NCBI RefSeq assembly: GCF_002224365.1
Contig: NZ_CP022437.1
Location: forward strand, 1,054,001-1,118,000
DNA length: 64,000 nt
From: Virgibacillus necropolis
GTDB taxonomy: Bacteria > Bacillota > Bacilli > Bacillales > Amphibacillaceae
Direction of reading: 5' to 3'
Below, one piece after another: positions 1 to 8,803 of this stretch. How positions within the stretch are numbered: the first letter of the stretch is position 1; each line of letters starts with the position of its first letter. The notes under the pieces were generated by a model. The model saw nothing but the letters and a program-made list of their open reading frames with translations. It was not told the origin of the DNA and did no database searches. The position numbers and the translations under genes were made by a program.

Positions 1-120
1 AGCAGGAGCACAATTCAAATTGTCTCCTACTGATCTATTTTAAGCCAAAGTAGTTTTCTTTAACGAACCGGCTGCTTTTACTCGAATTCTAGTGGCATTG
101 CCAGTTAGGTATGCGAGAGG
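1..120. repeat. Direct repeat, left copy of the hydantoinase 3' end
   Basis: Positions 1-120 match 10051-10170 with a single difference (position 23 T, versus C at 10073). The right copy is the 3' end and downstream flank of the intact hydantoinase gene. Similarity stops sharply after 120. The match begins at the very first base of the window, so the repeat may extend further left. Confidence 0.97.
40..120 (-). pseudogene. Truncated hydantoinase/oxoprolinase C-terminus
   Basis: These bases encode the last 26 residues and stop of the hydantoinase found intact at 10090-11661, in the same strand and frame. The upstream part is missing because the homology breaks at 120 and runs into unrelated sequence and a nagB fragment. 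It has no start or ribosome site and is not a gene. It is a scar of duplication or recombination. Confidence 0.93.
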
Positions 121-164
121 ACTACTGATACTAAAGGGAGGTTTTTGTAGAACCGGTTAAGTGT

Positions 165-401
165 AATTGAGGAGTTGAAGAAGCGCCTATACAAATGCTT
201 ACAATGGGCTTAGCGGATATAATGGAAGCAAAACATATTCTTGTAGATTCTTCGGGTGAAAGAAAGGCTAAGGCTGTTAAAGGAACTATTGAGGGACCAA
301 TTAATGAAGATTGCCCTGCATTTATATTGCGAGCTCATCCCAATGTTACGTTTATTATGGATGATGCAGCAGCCTCATTATTACAAGCTAAATACAAATA
401 A
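165..401 (+). pseudogene. nagB: C-terminal remnant of glucosamine-6-phosphate deaminase (NagB)
   Basis: The readable frame from about 171 to 401 gives the C-terminal third of a NagB-type enzyme: a QMLTMGLADIMEAK stretch, then SGERKAKAV, GPINEDCPA and HPNVTFIMDDAAASLL, in the order seen at the end of Firmicutes NagB. An intact protein is about 240 residues; only about 70 remain. A TGA lies directly upstream in frame, and the 5' part, including the active-site loop, is absent. An ATG at 195 is only an internal Met. Intact NagB converts glucosamine-6-P to fructose-6-P; this fragment would not be active. Confidence 0.82.
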
Positions 402-515
402 TTTTTATTTTTCTAAGCCTGTTTAAGATAGCATTTATCGGCAGGCTATTTTTTTTGATTTAATTCTTGAGAGATAAATAGATTGGTGCATAAATTTTAA
501 AAGGAGAAAATAATT

Positions 516-1464
516 ATGAATGATATTATTATTGGTTTAGATATAGGTGGAACTACTAAATGAAGGCGGGGATATTATTAATAAATGGGAGACACCTACT
601 AATAAAAAAGATAATGGTATATATATTGTGGACGATATCTGGAATTCCATCACTAATAACTTAGCCAAATTACCAATTGAAAAAAATAAAATTTTAGGTA
701 TAGATGTTGGCGCCCCTGGATTTGTTAATGAAAAAACTGGAATGGTTTACGAAGCAGTAAATATTGGTTGGGAAAACTTTGAACTAGCCGATCTACTAAA
801 AGATCGTTCAGGATTACCAGTCTTTGTTGAAAATGATGCAAATTTAGCAGTTTTAGGTGAGAACTGGAAGGGAGCGGGAAATCAAGAAAGAGATATTATT
901 GCGGTTACACTTGGTACTGGAGTTGGAGGTGGTATTATAGCTAACGGGGTAATTTTAAATGGTTTCAATGGTACAGCTGGGGAGGTTGGTCATATTATCG
1001 TCGATCCAAACGGATATCCATGTAATTGTGGTCGTATTGGGTGTCTAGATACGGTTGCTTCGGCAACTGGAATTGTTCATCAAGCCCTTGATAAGATTGA
1101 AGAGGATCCTACCAGTACTTTGGCTAACTATTATTATAGGAATGGGAATATTGATGCTAAAGATATTTTTTATTTAGCAAGTAAAGGAGATGTGACCTGT
1201 AAGAATAAAATTAATCGAACTGCTGATGTTCTTGGATTGATCATTGCAAACACAGCTACAATAATTAATCCAACAAAAGTTCTTATCGGTGGTGGGTTAT
1301 CAAAGGCTGGGGATCAGGTACTTCACCTCATAACTAAATACTTTCAAAAATATAGTTTAACTAGAATTAGTGATGTATGTGAAGTGAAAATCGCTCAATT
1401 AGGCAATGAGGCAGGGGTTATTGGAGCGGCATATCTTGTCAAACAAAAGCTACAAAACTTATAA
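516..1464 (+). pseudogene. glcK: ROK-family glucokinase with an early frameshift
   Basis: A good ribosome site (AAAGGAG) precedes ATG 516, which opens MNDIIIGLDIGGTTK and stops at TGA 561. The rest of the protein continues in the next frame from about 547: NEGGDI, an ENDAN sugar-binding motif, LGTGVGGGIIANG for ATP binding and a CNCGRIGC zinc cluster. Compared with Bacillus GlcK, a handful of codons after GGTT are missing, so a short out-of-frame deletion broke the gene. Translation from GTG 547 would lack the DIGGTT phosphate-binding motif. Intact members phosphorylate glucose or N-acetyl-hexosamines, which fits the neighbouring nagB remnant. Confidence 0.85.
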
Positions 1465-2023
1465 ACAAAGATAATAAGCAAAAAGAAGCATAATGAAAAA
1501 TCTAGATTTGGATGAAGCCGATCCATATTTATTGAAACAACTTAAAGGATTTCGGAAGAATATGTATCAGGGGCGCCTTATTAGGAAATGAGGTGCTTTT
1601 TTTAATTTACACCTAGTTCAGACTATTTATTACAAACAGTCTGAACTACTAAGCCTCCTTCACTGTAAAATTGATTTGAAGTCAATATCCGTACACAAGA
1701 TTACCCTAACAGATATCAATAACCTACTTGGTTGAAGAGAATCCCTTACTGTTAATGAGTCAAAATTGGTAAGGAAGTTGGAATAAGGGGATCACTTTTA
1801 AGCGGACTTATAGGGAATTAGAGGAAATGGGTTTATGAAAGTTCCCTCTAGAAGTGGCGGTATACAAAAAGGTCATTTAAAAATTTTATTGGCTATCAAA
1901 ATTTTTTTAATTTTACTAATAGTGAATCCTGATGTAAGATTTACTTACCGTTAACGGTTTAACGTCATCAGATAAGAAAGCGTTGCCAGTAAGTTTGAAC
2001 TGAATAGTATTGGAGTGTTCATT
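1465..2023. other. Intergenic region with decayed coding traces and two palindromes
   Basis: No intact gene. After the terminator there is a 10-bp inverted repeat, AGTTCAGACT at 1615-1624 and AGTCTGAACT at 1638-1647, with no T-run. Around 1780-1870 a broken frame reads like the end of a helix-turn-helix regulator (RTYRELEEMG, then in another frame KVPSRSGGIQKG). It is too decayed to name. A perfect 12-bp palindrome, ACCGTTAACGGT, at 1947-1958 lies upstream of the M20/Dpp operon and could be an operator. Confidence 0.55.
1570..1605 (+). terminator. Rho-independent terminator after glcK remnant
   Basis: GCGCCTTA pairs with TGAGGTGC (with G-T pairs) around a short loop, followed by seven T. It sits about 105 bases after the glcK stop. 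Confidence 0.7.
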
Positions 2024-3232
2024 ATGAAAGAAGTAAAAAAAGATCTATTTGATAGGATAGATAGTTTACGTGATGTCTTAATTGATGTGAGTGATTACAT
2101 CTATTCTAATCCTGAACTAGGTAACCTAGAGTACAAAGCAGTTGAAAAAATTACAAATACATTAAAAAAGTACAACTTCGAAATTGAAAAAGGTATTGCA
2201 GGGTTAGATACAGCTTTTAAAGCAACTTACCAAAATGGAACGGGTGGACCTGTAATCGGATTGTTATGTGAGTATGATGCATTAAAAGAACTTGGTCATG
2301 GTTGTGGTCACAACTTACAATCAGCATCTGTCATTGGAGCGGCAATTGCTGTATCGAGATTATTGGGAGAAAAGCCTGCAACTATACAAATCATAGGAAC
2401 TCCAGCTGAGGAGTCGACAAGCGGGAAGATACCAATGACGAAGAAGGGATATTTTGATCATTTGGATGTAGCTTTAATGATGCATGGTGGTGATCGAACA
2501 ACAGTTGATGGGAAATGTTTAGCGGTTGACAACTTTGAATTTGAATTTATTGGGAAGGAGTCACATGCAGCAGTTGCTCCTGAACAAGGGGTTAGTGCAT
2601 TAGATGGTGTACTGATGACATTTAATGGGATGGAATATTTAAGGGAGCATGTTCGCTCTGATGTCCGCATCCATGGAATTATTACAGAAGGCGGAATGGC
2701 ACCAAATATTGTACCGAAAAGAGCAGTCGCAAAGTTTTCAATTCGTGCAGCGGATCGCCATTATTTGGATAAGGTTGTTGAACGGGCAATAAATGTAGTA
2801 AAGGGTGCAGCGCTTGCCACAGGAACACAGGTGAATGTCCATATCGGAAAATCGTTGGAAAGCAAATTAAATGTTCAAAGTTTAAATGATGTTCTTTTAA
2901 GTAATGCAGATTTATCTGGCGCAAAAAATATAACCCCACCCCGCGAGAAAACTGGATCTACAGACTTTAGTATTGTAACTCATCGCGTGCCAGGTTCATG
3001 TATTCGAATAGCCTTTGTACCATATGGAACCTCAAATCATACTGAAGAGTGGGTAAAGGCATCCAAAAGCAAGGATGGAGATGAAGCAATTATTGCCGCA
3101 GCCAAAACCTTGGGTGGAACATGCTTAGATTTAATTACATCTCCAGATCTATTACAAAAAGTAAAAGATGAATTTAATAGGGCTAAGCGCCAATTACCGC
3201 TAGATAATGAAAAGCTTTCATCAGTAAATTAG
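2024..3232 (+). CDS. M20 family metallo-amidohydrolase (AbgB/PM20D2-like)
   Basis: A 402-residue zinc amidohydrolase. I chose ATG 2024 (not GTG 2015) because GGAG at 2012-2015 is 8 bases upstream. Metal-site motifs are in order: CEYDAL (82-87), GHGCGHN (91-97), TPAEE (127-131) and MMHGG (152-156). This is the M20D subgroup, which cleaves amide bonds in N-acyl amino acids, p-aminobenzoyl-glutamate or dipeptide-like substrates. No signal peptide is seen, so it should be cytoplasmic. It leads an operon with a peptide-type ABC importer, so I infer that it hydrolyses the imported N-acyl or peptide compound. The exact substrate is unknown. Confidence 0.88.
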   Translation: MKEVKKDLFDRIDSLRDVLIDVSDYIYSNPELGNLEYKAVEKITNTLKKYNFEIEKGIAGLDTAFKATYQNGTGGPVIGLLCEYDALKELGHGCGHNLQSASVIGAAIAVSRLLGEKPATIQIIGTPAEESTSGKIPMTKKGYFDHLDVALMMHGGDRTTVDGKCLAVDNFEFEFIGKESHAAVAPEQGVSALDGVLMTFNGMEYLREHVRSDVRIHGIITEGGMAPNIVPKRAVAKFSIRAADRHYLDKVVERAINVVKGAALATGTQVNVHIGKSLESKLNVQSLNDVLLSNADLSGAKNITPPREKTGSTDFSIVTHRVPGSCIRIAFVPYGTSNHTEEWVKASKSKDGDEAIIAAAKTLGGTCLDLITSPDLLQKVKDEFNRAKRQLPLDNEKLSSVN

Positions 3233-3256
3233 TAATTAAAAAATTGGAGGGATTTT

Positions 3257-4795
3257 ATGAGATTCAAACGTGCTTCTCTTTATTTGGTAGTACTAGCTTC
3301 AATATTTCTTGTATCTGGTTGTACAACTAGCCAGTCTGAAGAATCTTCCGGGGAAGGTGAAACCCTAACTATTTCTTTAGGGCCTGATTTAATGACCTGG
3401 GACATTCACAATCATACTACTACCTCGACAGAAGCAATCCATGTAAATGTATTTGATTACCTTTTAATGAGAAATCAAGAAGGGGAAATTCAGCCGCACT
3501 TAGCAAAGAGTTGGAAGAAAGTTAATGATACAACATATGAATTTATCCTAAATGATGGTGTGAAATTTCATAATGGAGAAGCTTTAACGGCAGAGGATGT
3601 TAAATTCACCCTTGAAAGAGTTGCTAAGGATGAAAGTTTACGCAGTAACGGTGACTATAATGCGATAAAAGAAATAAAAGTAATAGATGACTTTAAATTT
3701 CAGATCATTACTGATGCTCCTGATCCAATGCTTATAAGTAGAATTTCAAGGCAAGCTTCAGGGATATTACCAAAAGATTATATTGAAGAAAATGGCTGGG
3801 ATTATTTTAACGAAAACCCTATAGGTTCTGGCCCTTTAAAATTTGTAGAATGGAAAAGAGATAACCGTGTTGTATTGGAACCATATGATGAGTACTTCGG
3901 GAAAAAAGTTACTGATTGGGATAAAGTAGTTTTTAGGGCAATACCTGAAAGTACTACAAGGGTAGCGGAATTGCTCTCTGGAAACATTGATATTGCAGCT
4001 AATATTCCTCCAAGTGATTGGGAGCAAGTAAAAAAGTCTGACGTTAGTAAACTAGTTAGCGGCCCCTCTAATCGTACGTATTTACTTTTTTTAAGAACTG
4101 GGGAAGAGTGGCCAACCTCAGATATCAAAGTTAGAGAAGCAATTGATTATGCGATCAATGATAAAGCAATAGTTGATAGTCTAATGAATGGTGGAGGAAC
4201 ACCAACGCTCACTCGTGTTAATCCAGGTAATTTGGGGGTAGAAGAAGCGCTATATGGTAAATATAACTATGATATTGAAAAGGCCAAACAGTTATTAAAA
4301 GAGGCAGGGTATGAAGATGGTTTATCGATAAAACTTGCTGGACCATCTGGTAGGTATCTACAGGATAGAGAAGTTATGCAGTTAATAGCAGGTATGTTGG
4401 CTAAGGTCGACATTAATGTTGAAATGAACATTCTAAAATGGGGTCCATTTGTAGAATTAAGGGAACAAAAAAAGTTTGGTGATGGTTATTTAATTGCCTT
4501 GGGTGCTTCGTTCTTTGATGCAGGCCAATCGTTAGATTACTATAGTTCGGAACGAGCAGCGACAATTAATGGTTATAGTAATGAAGAGGTGGATGAGCTA
4601 TTAGCCGCTGCTGCAGTATCTACAAATGAGAAAGAACGTATAAAAATGTATCAACGTGTTCAGCAAATCGCCAATGAGGAAAAGCCAATTTTACCTCTGT
4701 TTCAACTCAATCAATATTTTGGGGTGAAGGAAGATATTGAATTTCAACCGAGATTGGATGAATTGATATATATCCCAGATATTGAAAAAAAATAA
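3257..4795 (+). CDS. Peptide/nickel-type ABC transporter substrate-binding lipoprotein
   Basis: A 512-residue SBP_bac_5 (OppA/DppE-like) protein. The N-terminus is a lipoprotein signal with lipobox LVSGC and Cys22, so it is anchored outside the membrane. Family blocks are visible: the PHLAKSWKKVND region, VKFHNGEALTAEDVKFTLE, and a late VREAIDYAINDKAIV segment. GGAGG lies 6 bases before ATG 3257. It captures a peptide-like ligand for the permeases and ATPases that follow. A hairpin follows its stop, as is common where the binding protein is made in excess over the membrane parts. Confidence 0.93.
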   Translation: MRFKRASLYLVVLASIFLVSGCTTSQSEESSGEGETLTISLGPDLMTWDIHNHTTTSTEAIHVNVFDYLLMRNQEGEIQPHLAKSWKKVNDTTYEFILNDGVKFHNGEALTAEDVKFTLERVAKDESLRSNGDYNAIKEIKVIDDFKFQIITDAPDPMLISRISRQASGILPKDYIEENGWDYFNENPIGSGPLKFVEWKRDNRVVLEPYDEYFGKKVTDWDKVVFRAIPESTTRVAELLSGNIDIAANIPPSDWEQVKKSDVSKLVSGPSNRTYLLFLRTGEEWPTSDIKVREAIDYAINDKAIVDSLMNGGGTPTLTRVNPGNLGVEEALYGKYNYDIEKAKQLLKEAGYEDGLSIKLAGPSGRYLQDREVMQLIAGMLAKVDINVEMNILKWGPFVELREQKKFGDGYLIALGASFFDAGQSLDYYSSERAATINGYSNEEVDELLAAAAVSTNEKERIKMYQRVQQIANEEKPILPLFQLNQYFGVKEDIEFQPRLDELIYIPDIEKK

Positions 4796-4796
4796 T

Positions 4797-4830
4797 AGAA
4801 GAGGGGTTAGTCTCCCTCTCTTCTGTTTGA
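4797..4830 (+). terminator. Intra-operon hairpin after the binding protein
   Basis: AGAAGAGGGG (4797-4806) pairs with CCCTCTCTTCT (4814-4824), with one bulge, followed by a short T-rich run. It lies between the binding protein and the first permease. I infer partial termination or mRNA stabilisation that sets the ratio of products. Confidence 0.6.
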
Positions 4831-4881
4831 TTTAACTAGGATACAACAATAACTTTTTTTATGTAGAGGGAGAGGGTAAAA

Positions 4882-5799
4882 GTGTGGAAATATTTTTTAA
4901 TACGGTTACTCCAGGTTCCTCCTGTACTTTTCATCATAACACTAATGATTTTTGTTCTTGTTTATGTTGCAGGTGACCCTGTTTTAATGATGCTACCAGC
5001 GGATGCAACTCCACAAGAGATCGGTCAATTAAGACATGCTTTGGGATTTGACCAACCCTTTTATGTGCAATTTGGCCATTATATTATGGATCTTTTAAGA
5101 GGCGATTTTGGAGAATCTTATCAATATGGTGAGCCGGCCTTATCTCTTGTGTTGGAAAGGCTACCAGCTACACTACAATTAGCCGCTGTTTCTATGATTT
5201 TTGCAGTTATAATTGCTATACCTCTTGGCGTTTGGTCCGCAATAAGACCGAATACGTTCATTGATCTTTTTGCAACAGGGCTATCCGTTTTAGGAAAGGC
5301 AATTCCAAATTTTTGGTTGGGTATCATGTTAATATTAATATTTGCTGTTAATTACCAAATTTTGCCGGTATCCGGCACAGGGAGTTGGGCGCATATTATT
5401 CTACCAGCAATAACCTTAGGAACTGCTATGTCGGCTGAAATTACCAGGCTTGTGCGCTCGAATATGCTGGAGATATTGTCTCAAGATTATATCAGAACTG
5501 CCCGTAGCAAAGGTCTGAAAAATGGGGTTGTTATTTTTAGACACGCTTTTAAGAATTCATTAGTGCCAGTAATAACAATTACTTTTCTTCAAGCGGCGGC
5601 CTTAGTCGGTGGATCTTTAATCACAGAAATGATTTTTGCATGGCCCGGATTAGGTCAATTAATTATTCAAGCTGTTTATGAAAAAGATCTACCAATCATT
5701 CAAGCTACTGTTTTTGTTACTGCAATAATGATTATCTTAATTAATTTACTAACTGATGTACTATATCGTGTCTTAGATCCAAGAATAAAATTTAATTAG
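4882..5799 (+). CDS. ABC transporter permease, DppB/OppB type
   Basis: A 305-residue integral membrane protein with a GTG start behind AGAGGGAGAGGG. It has an N-terminal transmembrane helix and extracytoplasmic loop (DPVLMMLP, GFDQPFYVQF), then a BPD_transp_1 core with five further helices. The EAA-type coupling loop (SQDYIRTARSKGLKNG, about 195-210) is the contact site for the ATPase. The C-terminus YRVLDPRIKF is typical of DppB. It forms the pore with the next gene product for import of dipeptides, oligopeptides or similar solutes. Confidence 0.93.
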   Translation: MWKYFLIRLLQVPPVLFIITLMIFVLVYVAGDPVLMMLPADATPQEIGQLRHALGFDQPFYVQFGHYIMDLLRGDFGESYQYGEPALSLVLERLPATLQLAAVSMIFAVIIAIPLGVWSAIRPNTFIDLFATGLSVLGKAIPNFWLGIMLILIFAVNYQILPVSGTGSWAHIILPAITLGTAMSAEITRLVRSNMLEILSQDYIRTARSKGLKNGVVIFRHAFKNSLVPVITITFLQAAALVGGSLITEMIFAWPGLGQLIIQAVYEKDLPIIQATVFVTAIMIILINLLTDVLYRVLDPRIKFN

Positions 5800-5817
5800 A
5801 AAGAGGGGGGTGAGCAG

Positions 5818-6753
5818 ATGGAAAAAAGTAATCAGGCGGAACTATCTCCTTATCAAATTGCAGGTAAGAAAAGACACTCGGAAATGAAAAGCATTTTTAT
5901 ATCGACGCTCAAAAAATTGTGGAAGAGTAAAACCGGCACTGTTGGTTTTATTATTGTTATAAGTATCTGTTTAATGGCTGCGTTTGCACCTTTACTAGCT
6001 CCTTATAATCCATATAAAATTAATGTGACTGAAATGTTAATACCACCGTTTTGGATAGATGGGGGCAGTTTTGCACATATTCTTGGGACGGACAATCTTG
6101 GCCGTGATATGTTAAGTAGGCTCATTTATGGTTCTCGAATATCTATTATTGTTGGTATACTTTCGGTTGTTCTGGCAGGATTCATAGGTGTACTATTCGG
6201 TCTTATAGCGGGGTATTATGGAGGATTAGTTGATAATATAGTAATGAGATTAGTAGATTCTTTTTTATCTGTTCCAACTATCTTGTTTTGTTTAGTATTT
6301 CTAACAGTATTAAATCCTGGAATAGCTACATTGATTTTCGTAATAGGTATTACAAGTTGGGTAATGTATGCGAGATTGGTTAGAAGTGAGACGTTGAGCA
6401 TACGTGAACGGGAGTATGTAAAAGCAGCTAGGACAATGGGTGTTTCGGATTTCAAAATTATTACTCGTCACATTTTTCCTAATGTGGTTTCATCTGTAAT
6501 TGTTATTTCTACTTTAAGTGTTGCTTCAGCGATAATTACGGAATCATCACTAAGTTTTTTAGGATTGGGTATCCAGCCACCAACTATTTCATGGGGGATA
6601 ATGTTAAGTGAGGGAAGAGAATATTTAGCCACAAGTTGGTGGTTATCGACGTTTCCCGGGATAGCAATAACATTGACCGTTCTAGGTATTATATTCTTAG
6701 GAGAGTGGTTGCGAGACTTGCTAGACCCTAGATCTAGTAGAGTGAAATCTTAA
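5818..6753 (+). CDS. ABC transporter permease, DppC/OppC type
   Basis: A 311-residue partner permease, starting at ATG 5818 after a strong GAGGGGGGTGAG site, 18 bases past dppB. It has an N-terminal cytoplasmic tail, a first helix (TVGFIIVISICLMAAFAPLL), the family motif LGTDNLGRDMLSRLIYGSR, an EAA loop (EREYVKAARTMGVSD) and the end SFLGLGIQPPTISWG, all standard for OppC/DppC. It heterodimerises with the upstream permease. Confidence 0.94.
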   Translation: MEKSNQAELSPYQIAGKKRHSEMKSIFISTLKKLWKSKTGTVGFIIVISICLMAAFAPLLAPYNPYKINVTEMLIPPFWIDGGSFAHILGTDNLGRDMLSRLIYGSRISIIVGILSVVLAGFIGVLFGLIAGYYGGLVDNIVMRLVDSFLSVPTILFCLVFLTVLNPGIATLIFVIGITSWVMYARLVRSETLSIREREYVKAARTMGVSDFKIITRHIFPNVVSSVIVISTLSVASAIITESSLSFLGLGIQPPTISWGIMLSEGREYLATSWWLSTFPGIAITLTVLGIIFLGEWLRDLLDPRSSRVKS

Positions 6754-6768
6754 AAGGAGGAGTTTTTC

Positions 6769-7767
6769 ATGACTAAGCTACTAGAGGTAAATGACTTAAA
6801 GACACACTTTTTTACTGACAATGGAATAATTCCATCGGTTGACGGTGTTTCTTTTTCAATAAATAAAGGGCAAACAACAGCGATTGTTGGTGAATCAGGC
6901 TGTGGAAAAAGTGTAACTTCTTATTCAATAATGAGATTGCTTGATTCACCAGGAAAAATTGTGAGTGGTCAGGTATTATTTGAGGGACAGGATTTAACAA
7001 AGGTGAAGGAAAAACATATGAGATCTATTAGGGGTAATGATATTTCGATGATTTTCCAAGATCCATTGTCTTCTTTAAATCCCGTTATTAAAATTGGTAA
7101 GCAACTTTCGGAAACTTTAATTCTGCACCAAGGGTTATCCAAAGGTAAAGCTAAGTTACAAAGCATTCAAATGTTAACAAAGGTGGGTATTCCGAGGGCT
7201 GAACAAGTTTATAAGTCTTACCCCCATGAATTAAGCGGTGGTATGAGACAGCGTGTAATGATTGCAATGTCTTTATCTTGTAATCCGAAACTTCTAATAG
7301 CTGACGAACCAACTACTGCGTTAGATGTAACCATACAAGCCCAAATTTTAAGGTTAATGAAAAATCTAAGTTCTGACTTTCAAACATCCATCTTATTAAT
7401 AACACATGATTTAGGTGTTGTTGCTGAATTGGCAGATAGGGTAATTGTCATGTATGCAGGTCAGGTTGTAGAAGAAACAGATGTCTATACGTTATTTTCA
7501 GAACCTAAACACCCATATACTAAGGGACTTTTAAGTAGTACCCCAAAACTTAATGAAGATGAAGAAGATCTCGAATCTATTCAGGGGAATGTACCTTCCC
7601 CGTCGAATAAACCTAGTGGATGTTATTTTCATCCAAGGTGTCCGGTAGCAAAGGATATTTGTAGGAAAGACATGCCGGCTTTAAAAGATTTCAGTAATTC
7701 CTCTAAGGTCAGATGTTGGCTTTATGAAGAAGCAGGGGAGGATATGACACATGCAGGAAACTATTAA
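6769..7767 (+). CDS. Peptide ABC transporter ATPase, DppD/OppD type
   Basis: A 332-residue ATPase. Walker A GESGCGKS is at 41-48, the Q-loop in MIFQDPL at 94-100, the signature LSGGMRQR at 155-162, Walker B with ADEP at 178-181, and the switch His in ITHDL. The C-terminal oligopeptide-transporter extension carries a [15 protein letters not shown] cysteine cluster. AAGGAGGAG precedes ATG 6769. Its end overlaps the next gene by 17 bases, indicating coupled translation. Confidence 0.95.
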   Translation: MTKLLEVNDLKTHFFTDNGIIPSVDGVSFSINKGQTTAIVGESGCGKSVTSYSIMRLLDSPGKIVSGQVLFEGQDLTKVKEKHMRSIRGNDISMIFQDPLSSLNPVIKIGKQLSETLILHQGLSKGKAKLQSIQMLTKVGIPRAEQVYKSYPHELSGGMRQRVMIAMSLSCNPKLLIADEPTTALDVTIQAQILRLMKNLSSDFQTSILLITHDLGVVAELADRVIVMYAGQVVEETDVYTLFSEPKHPYTKGLLSSTPKLNEDEEDLESIQGNVPSPSNKPSGCYFHPRCPVAKDICRKDMPALKDFSNSSKVRCWLYEEAGEDMTHAGNY

Positions 7768-8773
7768 TAAAAATGCAGATCCAAAAATTGCGATGACTCA
7801 ATTACTAAAATTAGAAAATGTAAAGAAGCATTTTGATGTCGGTGGATATCTTTTAAAAAAGAACAAAGAATACCTGAAAGCTGTAGATGGTGTAAGTTTA
7901 ACAGTTAACCAAGGTGAGACACTAGGAATAGTTGGTGAATCGGGATGTGGTAAATCTACCTTGGGGAATCTAATTATGGGCTTATTAAAACCTACTGAAG
8001 GGAACATATTTTTTGAGGATACAAATATATCTTCAATGAAGGAAAAGGATTTGAAAAATAGACGTTCTGACTTCCAAATGATTTTTCAAGACCCTTTTTC
8101 TTCCCTAAATCCTCGGATGCGCGTTTTTGATATAATTGCAGAACCTCTAATTACACATAAAGTTATAAACAAAGATAACTTAAAAAAGCGAGTGTTTGAA
8201 TTAATGGAGGATGTAGGTTTAGATACCTCATATTCTAATCGGTTTCCACATGAATTTAGTGGAGGACAAAGGCAGAGGATAGGGATAGCGCGAGCATTAA
8301 CTTTAAAACCTAAATTAATTGTCTGTGATGAACCAGTGTCTGCATTAGATGTATCTATTCAATCGCAGATATTGAACTTACTATCTACCCTACAAAAAAG
8401 GCATAATTTAACTTTTATTTTTATTGCACACGGACTGCCCGCGGTCAAACATATCAGTGATCGCATTGGTGTTATGTATCTAGGGAATATTGTTGAATTA
8501 ACAACAAAAGAGCAGTTATTTAAACAGCCTATGCATCCATATACTGCTGGGCTCTTATCTTCACAACCCATTTCCGATCCAAGTATGAGATCAGATAGAA
8601 AAGAAGAATATATGGAAGGAGATATTCCTAGTCCGGTAAATCCACCTAAGGGTTGTAAGTTTCATACCAGGTGTCCTTATGCTACGGATAAATGTAAAGA
8701 GGAGGTTCCATCTCTTACAGAAAAAGATACCGGGCATTTAGTAGCTTGTCATTATCCTTTACTAGAACCATAG
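7751..8773 (+). CDS. Peptide ABC transporter ATPase, DppF/OppF type
   Basis: A 340-residue second ATPase. Start ATG 7751 is preceded by GGGGAGG inside the end of dppD; an internal ATG at 7793 is a weaker alternative. Walker A GESGCGKS is at 62-69, the Q-loop at MIFQDPF, the signature FSGGQRQR at 169-176, and Walker B with CDEP and SALD at 192-200. The usual THDL switch reads AHGLP, keeping the His. The C-terminal cysteine-rich PKGCKFHTRCPYATDKC segment is normal for DppF. This completes the import system. Confidence 0.95.
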   Translation: MQETINKNADPKIAMTQLLKLENVKKHFDVGGYLLKKNKEYLKAVDGVSLTVNQGETLGIVGESGCGKSTLGNLIMGLLKPTEGNIFFEDTNISSMKEKDLKNRRSDFQMIFQDPFSSLNPRMRVFDIIAEPLITHKVINKDNLKKRVFELMEDVGLDTSYSNRFPHEFSGGQRQRIGIARALTLKPKLIVCDEPVSALDVSIQSQILNLLSTLQKRHNLTFIFIAHGLPAVKHISDRIGVMYLGNIVELTTKEQLFKQPMHPYTAGLLSSQPISDPSMRSDRKEEYMEGDIPSPVNPPKGCKFHTRCPYATDKCKEEVPSLTEKDTGHLVACHYPLLEP

Positions 8774-8803
8774 AAAAGAGTCATGAACGCATGGCTCTTT
8801 TCA
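8774..8803. terminator. Bidirectional terminator between dppF and lysR-type gene
   Basis: AAAAGAGTCATG (8774-8785) and CATGGCTCTTTT (8790-8801) form a 12-pair stem with a 4-base loop and A/T runs on both sides. It ends the Dpp operon and overlaps the last codons of the convergent regulator. Confidence 0.85.
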
